NCBI GenBank assembly: GCA_910579055.1
Contig: CAJTSU010000137.1
Span: 1-9,472, forward strand
Direction: 5' to 3'
Length of the DNA: 9,472 bases
Source: an uncultured Mailhella sp.
GTDB taxonomy: Bacteria; Desulfobacterota; Desulfovibrionia; Desulfovibrionales; Desulfovibrionaceae
Positions within the stretch are counted from its first letter, which is position 1. The number at the start of each line of letters is the position of its first letter. Shown here piece by piece: positions 7,727 through 9,472 of the stretch. Under the pieces are notes generated by a model. The model saw only the letters and a list, made by a program, of their open reading frames with translations. It was not told where the DNA came from and did not search any database. The translations under genes and the position numbers were made by a program.

Positions 7727-9153
7727 TCCCTCTCCTCCATTCCGAACAAGACATCATATTCCGTCAATGCGGAATATCCGGAGGACTCCGCCCCGGCAAA
7801 ACCGGAGGCAGGGCCGGACTCGCGCCCCTTTTTATCCGCCCGATCCTCCCCATGAGCACCTTCGGGCGCTCCTGCCACGCCTTCCGCGAGCGACTCGACG
7901 GACAGGCCGGAAGCATCTGCCGACACATCGCCAGCCATCTTTGCGGACAACTCTGCGGCGGACTTTCCAGAAGATTCGACTCCCCGCAAGGCGTCTCGCG
8001 ACGCGTCAAAAAAACGCTCCAGAATGCTGTTGGACACCAGCATGCCATTGCGGGTCAGACGTAAATACCCATCCTTGATGCGCACCAGGCCGTGCCGATG
8101 CAGAGCGTGCACCAGCTGCTTGTGATCGCGCAGAAAATCGCGCCCGGTCAACTCACGGTAGGCTTTCACCCGCAGCCCGCGTGCCGTGCGCAGGCGCAGC
8201 ATAATCAGCTCAAGAACGCGGTCGGTCAAATCCAGCTCTTCCGCGTCCTTCCCTGTGACGCGGCGCTTCACCAGACGCGCCCATCGCCCCATATTTGCGG
8301 GATTGGTCCAGCGCCGCCCCCCGATGGTGGAGGTGGCCGCAGGGCCAAGCCCGAGATAATCTTCCCCTTCCCAGTAGCCCATATTATGGCGGCATTGGTA
8401 GCCCATGCGCGCGAAATTGGAAATTTCATACTGCAGGTAGCCGAGTTCTTCCAACAGTTCCGCGCCCTGCACATACATACGCGCCGCCTCGCGCTCATCC
8501 GGCAGAGGGAGCAGCGCCCCGCTTTCGCACAGTTCACGCAGCGGCGTACCCTCTTCCAGCGTCAGCCCGTAACAGGAAAGGTGCTCCGGACGCAGACGGG
8601 CGATCTCTTTCAACTGGTTTTTCCACTGGTACGAGGTCTGACCGGGCAGTCCCCATATGAGGTCAATGCCGATATTATGAAAATGGGCCTCCCGCAGAGC
8701 GTATACGGCACGGGCCACGTCGGCGGAACAATGCCCCCGCCCCAGCACGGCGAGTTCCGTATCGTTCATGGACTGCGCCCCGAGAGAAACGCGATTGACT
8801 CCTTCCCGCAGATACTGCTTTGCCGTGGTTCGGTTGATGGATTCGGGATTGGCTTCCATGCTGATTTCCGCCGCGCCGTCCAGTTTGAAGCAACGGGCGG
8901 CGCGGTTCAGTATGCCGCCGATAATGGAAGGCGGCAGAAGGCTGGGCGTGCCCCCCCCGAAGAACACGGTACGCACAGGCAGACGGCCCAGTCGATCGCT
9001 CCACTGGGCCATTTCCAGCATGATATTGTCCATCCACAGCTGCATGCGCTCCGAAGCGGCGTCGAGAAGCCCCTCGCCCCCGACCGGTTCGGAATAGAAA
9101 GCGCAGTAACGGCACTTGGAACGACAGAAAGGGACATGAATATACAGCAACAT
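7723..9153 (-). CDS. hemW: Heme chaperone HemW-like radical SAM protein (formerly called HemN-like)
   Basis: HemW binds heme and is thought to deliver it to target proteins; it belongs to the radical SAM family but is not coproporphyrinogen dehydrogenase. The iron-sulfur motif is CX3CX2C (Cys 10, 14, 17) followed by Ala-Phe 19; true HemN has a fourth Cys where this protein has Phe, as HemW does. GGGTPS (66-71) is the SAM-binding glycine motif, and HNMGYW (256-261) matches the HNxxYW motif described for HemW heme binding. The HemW C-terminal domain ends near NGMLVSNSILERFF (369-382). A tail of about 94 residues rich in Ala, Ser, Gly and Glu follows, making the protein 476 residues against the usual 375-400. 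ATG 9153 is the only reasonable start because a TGA lies 16 codons upstream and homologues begin with LYIHVPFC. No ribosome-binding sequence is seen: the preceding bases are C-rich. Confidence 0.92.
   Translation of the reverse strand: MLLYIHVPFCRSKCRYCAFYSEPVGGEGLLDAASERMQLWMDNIMLEMAQWSDRLGRLPVRTVFFGGGTPSLLPPSIIGGILNRAARCFKLDGAAEISMEANPESINRTTAKQYLREGVNRVSLGAQSMNDTELAVLGRGHCSADVARAVYALREAHFHNIGIDLIWGLPGQTSYQWKNQLKEIARLRPEHLSCYGLTLEEGTPLRELCESGALLPLPDEREAARMYVQGAELLEELGYLQYEISNFARMGYQCRHNMGYWEGEDYLGLGPAATSTIGGRRWTNPANMGRWARLVKRRVTGKDAEELDLTDRVLELIMLRLRTARGLRVKAYRELTGRDFLRDHKQLVHALHRHGLVRIKDGYLRLTRNGMLVSNSILERFFDASRDALRGVESSGKSAAELSAKMAGDVSADASGLSVESLAEGVAGAPEGAHGEDRADKKGRESGPASGFAGAESSGYSALTEYDVLFGMEERE
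7734..7738 (-). promoter_or_regulatory. Strong ribosome-binding site for the GTG start of gluQ
   Basis: The minus strand reads GGAGG, 7 bases, then GTG. The site lies inside the last codons of hemW (encoding MEERE). It supports GTG 7726 as the true start and fits re-initiation by ribosomes ending hemW. Confidence 0.8.
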
Positions 9154-9239
9154 AGGGGGAAGATGGGGAAAAGCGGCCCGTCCGTCAAGAGGTCTGATTC
9201 AATCACTGTGCGAGACGTATATTTTTACTACGGCACGGG

Positions 9240-9259
9240 GCGGCAACATGTGTTGCCGC
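9240..9259. repeat. Hairpin A: perfect inverted repeat
   Basis: GCGGCAACA and TGTTGCCGC are exact reverse complements around a 2-base centre, which folds as an 8-bp stem with loop ATGT. Its left-arm decamer GGCAACATGT (9242-9251) recurs at 9351-9360 without a right arm. AAAGGC follows directly at 9260-9265. Confidence 0.85.
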
Positions 9260-9266
9260 AAAGGCA

Positions 9267-9285
9267 GCCCGTGTTCCACACGGGC
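9267..9285. repeat. Hairpin B, first copy
   Basis: GCCCGTGTTCCACACGGGC is a perfect 8-bp stem with a 3-base TCC loop. The same 19 bases occur again at 9328-9346. Both copies are followed after one base by AAAGGC (here 9287-9292). Confidence 0.9.
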
Positions 9286-9297
9286 CAAAGGCGTCTT

Positions 9298-9317
9298 GGA
9301 TTTGCTTCCGCAAATCC
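9298..9317. repeat. Hairpin C: perfect inverted repeat between the two B copies
   Basis: GGATTTGC and GCAAATCC are exact reverse complements with loop TTCC. The arms differ from hairpin B, but the loop is nearly the same (TTCC against TCC). Confidence 0.85.
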
Positions 9318-9326
9318 GCTTAAGAG

Positions 9327-9347
9327 CGCCCGTGTTCCACACGGGCG
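9327..9347. repeat. Hairpin B, second copy
   Basis: The 19-base core (9328-9346) is identical to 9267-9285, and flanking C and G extend the stem to 9 bp. AAAGGC follows at 9348-9353 and runs into the partial hairpin A arm GGCAACATGT (9351-9360). Confidence 0.9.
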
Positions 9348-9451
9348 AAAGGCAACATGTATCCACGGCTGGCTCGCTTACGCCTCGTGAAGCTACGCTT
9401 CCCTCGGCTCCGCTCCGCGAACCCTTTCTTCCGCTCCTCGCCCCCCAAGAT

Positions 9452-9469
9452 GCCGCATTACCATGCGGC
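9452..9469. repeat. Hairpin E: perfect inverted repeat at the right edge
   Basis: GCCGCAT and ATGCGGC are exact reverse complements with loop TACC. No T-run follows in either direction inside the window, so a terminator is not supported, although the sequence past 9472 is unseen. Confidence 0.75.
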
Positions 9470-9472
9470 GGG

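Larger units (their letters stand above)
9154..9472. other. Gene-free region upstream of hemW, rich in hairpins
   Basis: No credible coding sequence was found in these 319 bases. The part next to hemW (9154-9239) contains an A/T-rich patch (9217-9230) that might hold a hemW promoter; a TTGCCG at 9246-9241 with AATATA at 9223-9218 on the minus strand is a weak candidate. From 9240 to the window end there are at least six short inverted repeats, described separately. Bases 9370-9420 are a G/C-rich, quasi-repetitive stretch of GCTCCGCT-like and GCTACGCTT-like words, including GAAGC-TAC-GCTTC at 9390-9402. The gene that lies beyond the right edge is unknown. Confidence 0.7.

Noticed and set aside
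9267..9347. B hairpins as ParB parS sites
   Set aside because: They contain TGTTCCAC, one half of the Gram-negative parS consensus, but the other half should read GTGGAACA and instead reads ACGGGC.
9240..9360. CRISPR array
   Set aside because: The repeats are short palindromes with unequal spacing and no direct repeats of 23-37 bases with uniform spacers; no cas genes are present.
8092..9390. 432-codon plus-strand frame opposite hemW
   Set aside because: It is antisense to hemW motifs and runs through the palindrome array; no protein family is recognisable.

Overview
The window holds six genes, all on the minus strand, and one non-coding palindrome-rich stretch. High G+C, Gram-negative outer-membrane assembly genes, a single LolC/E-type subunit and the order lysS-lolC-lolD-bamA together suggest a delta-proteobacterial sulfate reducer type genome (Desulfovibrionaceae, such as Desulfovibrio or Bilophila). 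This placement is inferred from gene content and remembered gene order; no marker rRNA is present.

Transcription runs from high to low coordinates. At the right end (9154-9472) is a gene-free region packed with short perfect hairpins and AAAGGC linkers. Next come hemW (9153-7723, heme chaperone-like radical SAM protein) and gluQRS (7726-6668, glutamyl-queuosine tRNA(Asp) synthetase), which overlap by four bases (GTGA) and are probably co-translated. A 176-base gap with a possible promoter and a perfect 7-bp inverted repeat leads to lysS (class II lysyl-tRNA synthetase, probably starting at TTG 6491). After a gap of about 200 bases follow lolC (lipoprotein-releasing permease), lolD (its ATPase, 3 bases further on) and bamA (start overlaps the lolD end by 20 bases). 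bamA runs off the left edge with only its last strand missing.

The lol and bam genes are functionally linked. LolCD extracts mature lipoproteins from the inner membrane, and in other Gram-negatives several BAM partners are lipoproteins that need this route, while BamA inserts outer-membrane beta-barrels. hemW, gluQRS and lysS are housekeeping genes for heme trafficking and tRNA charging or modification.

The most unusual elements are the ordered hairpin array at 9240-9360 (layout A-B-C-B-A'), an extra periplasmic domain before the POTRA repeats of BamA, and low-complexity Ala/Ser/Gly/Glu stretches added to two conserved proteins (HemW C-terminus, LolC periplasmic domain). I saw no CRISPR array, transposase, rRNA or tRNA, and nothing that amounts to a clear new defence or metabolic system.
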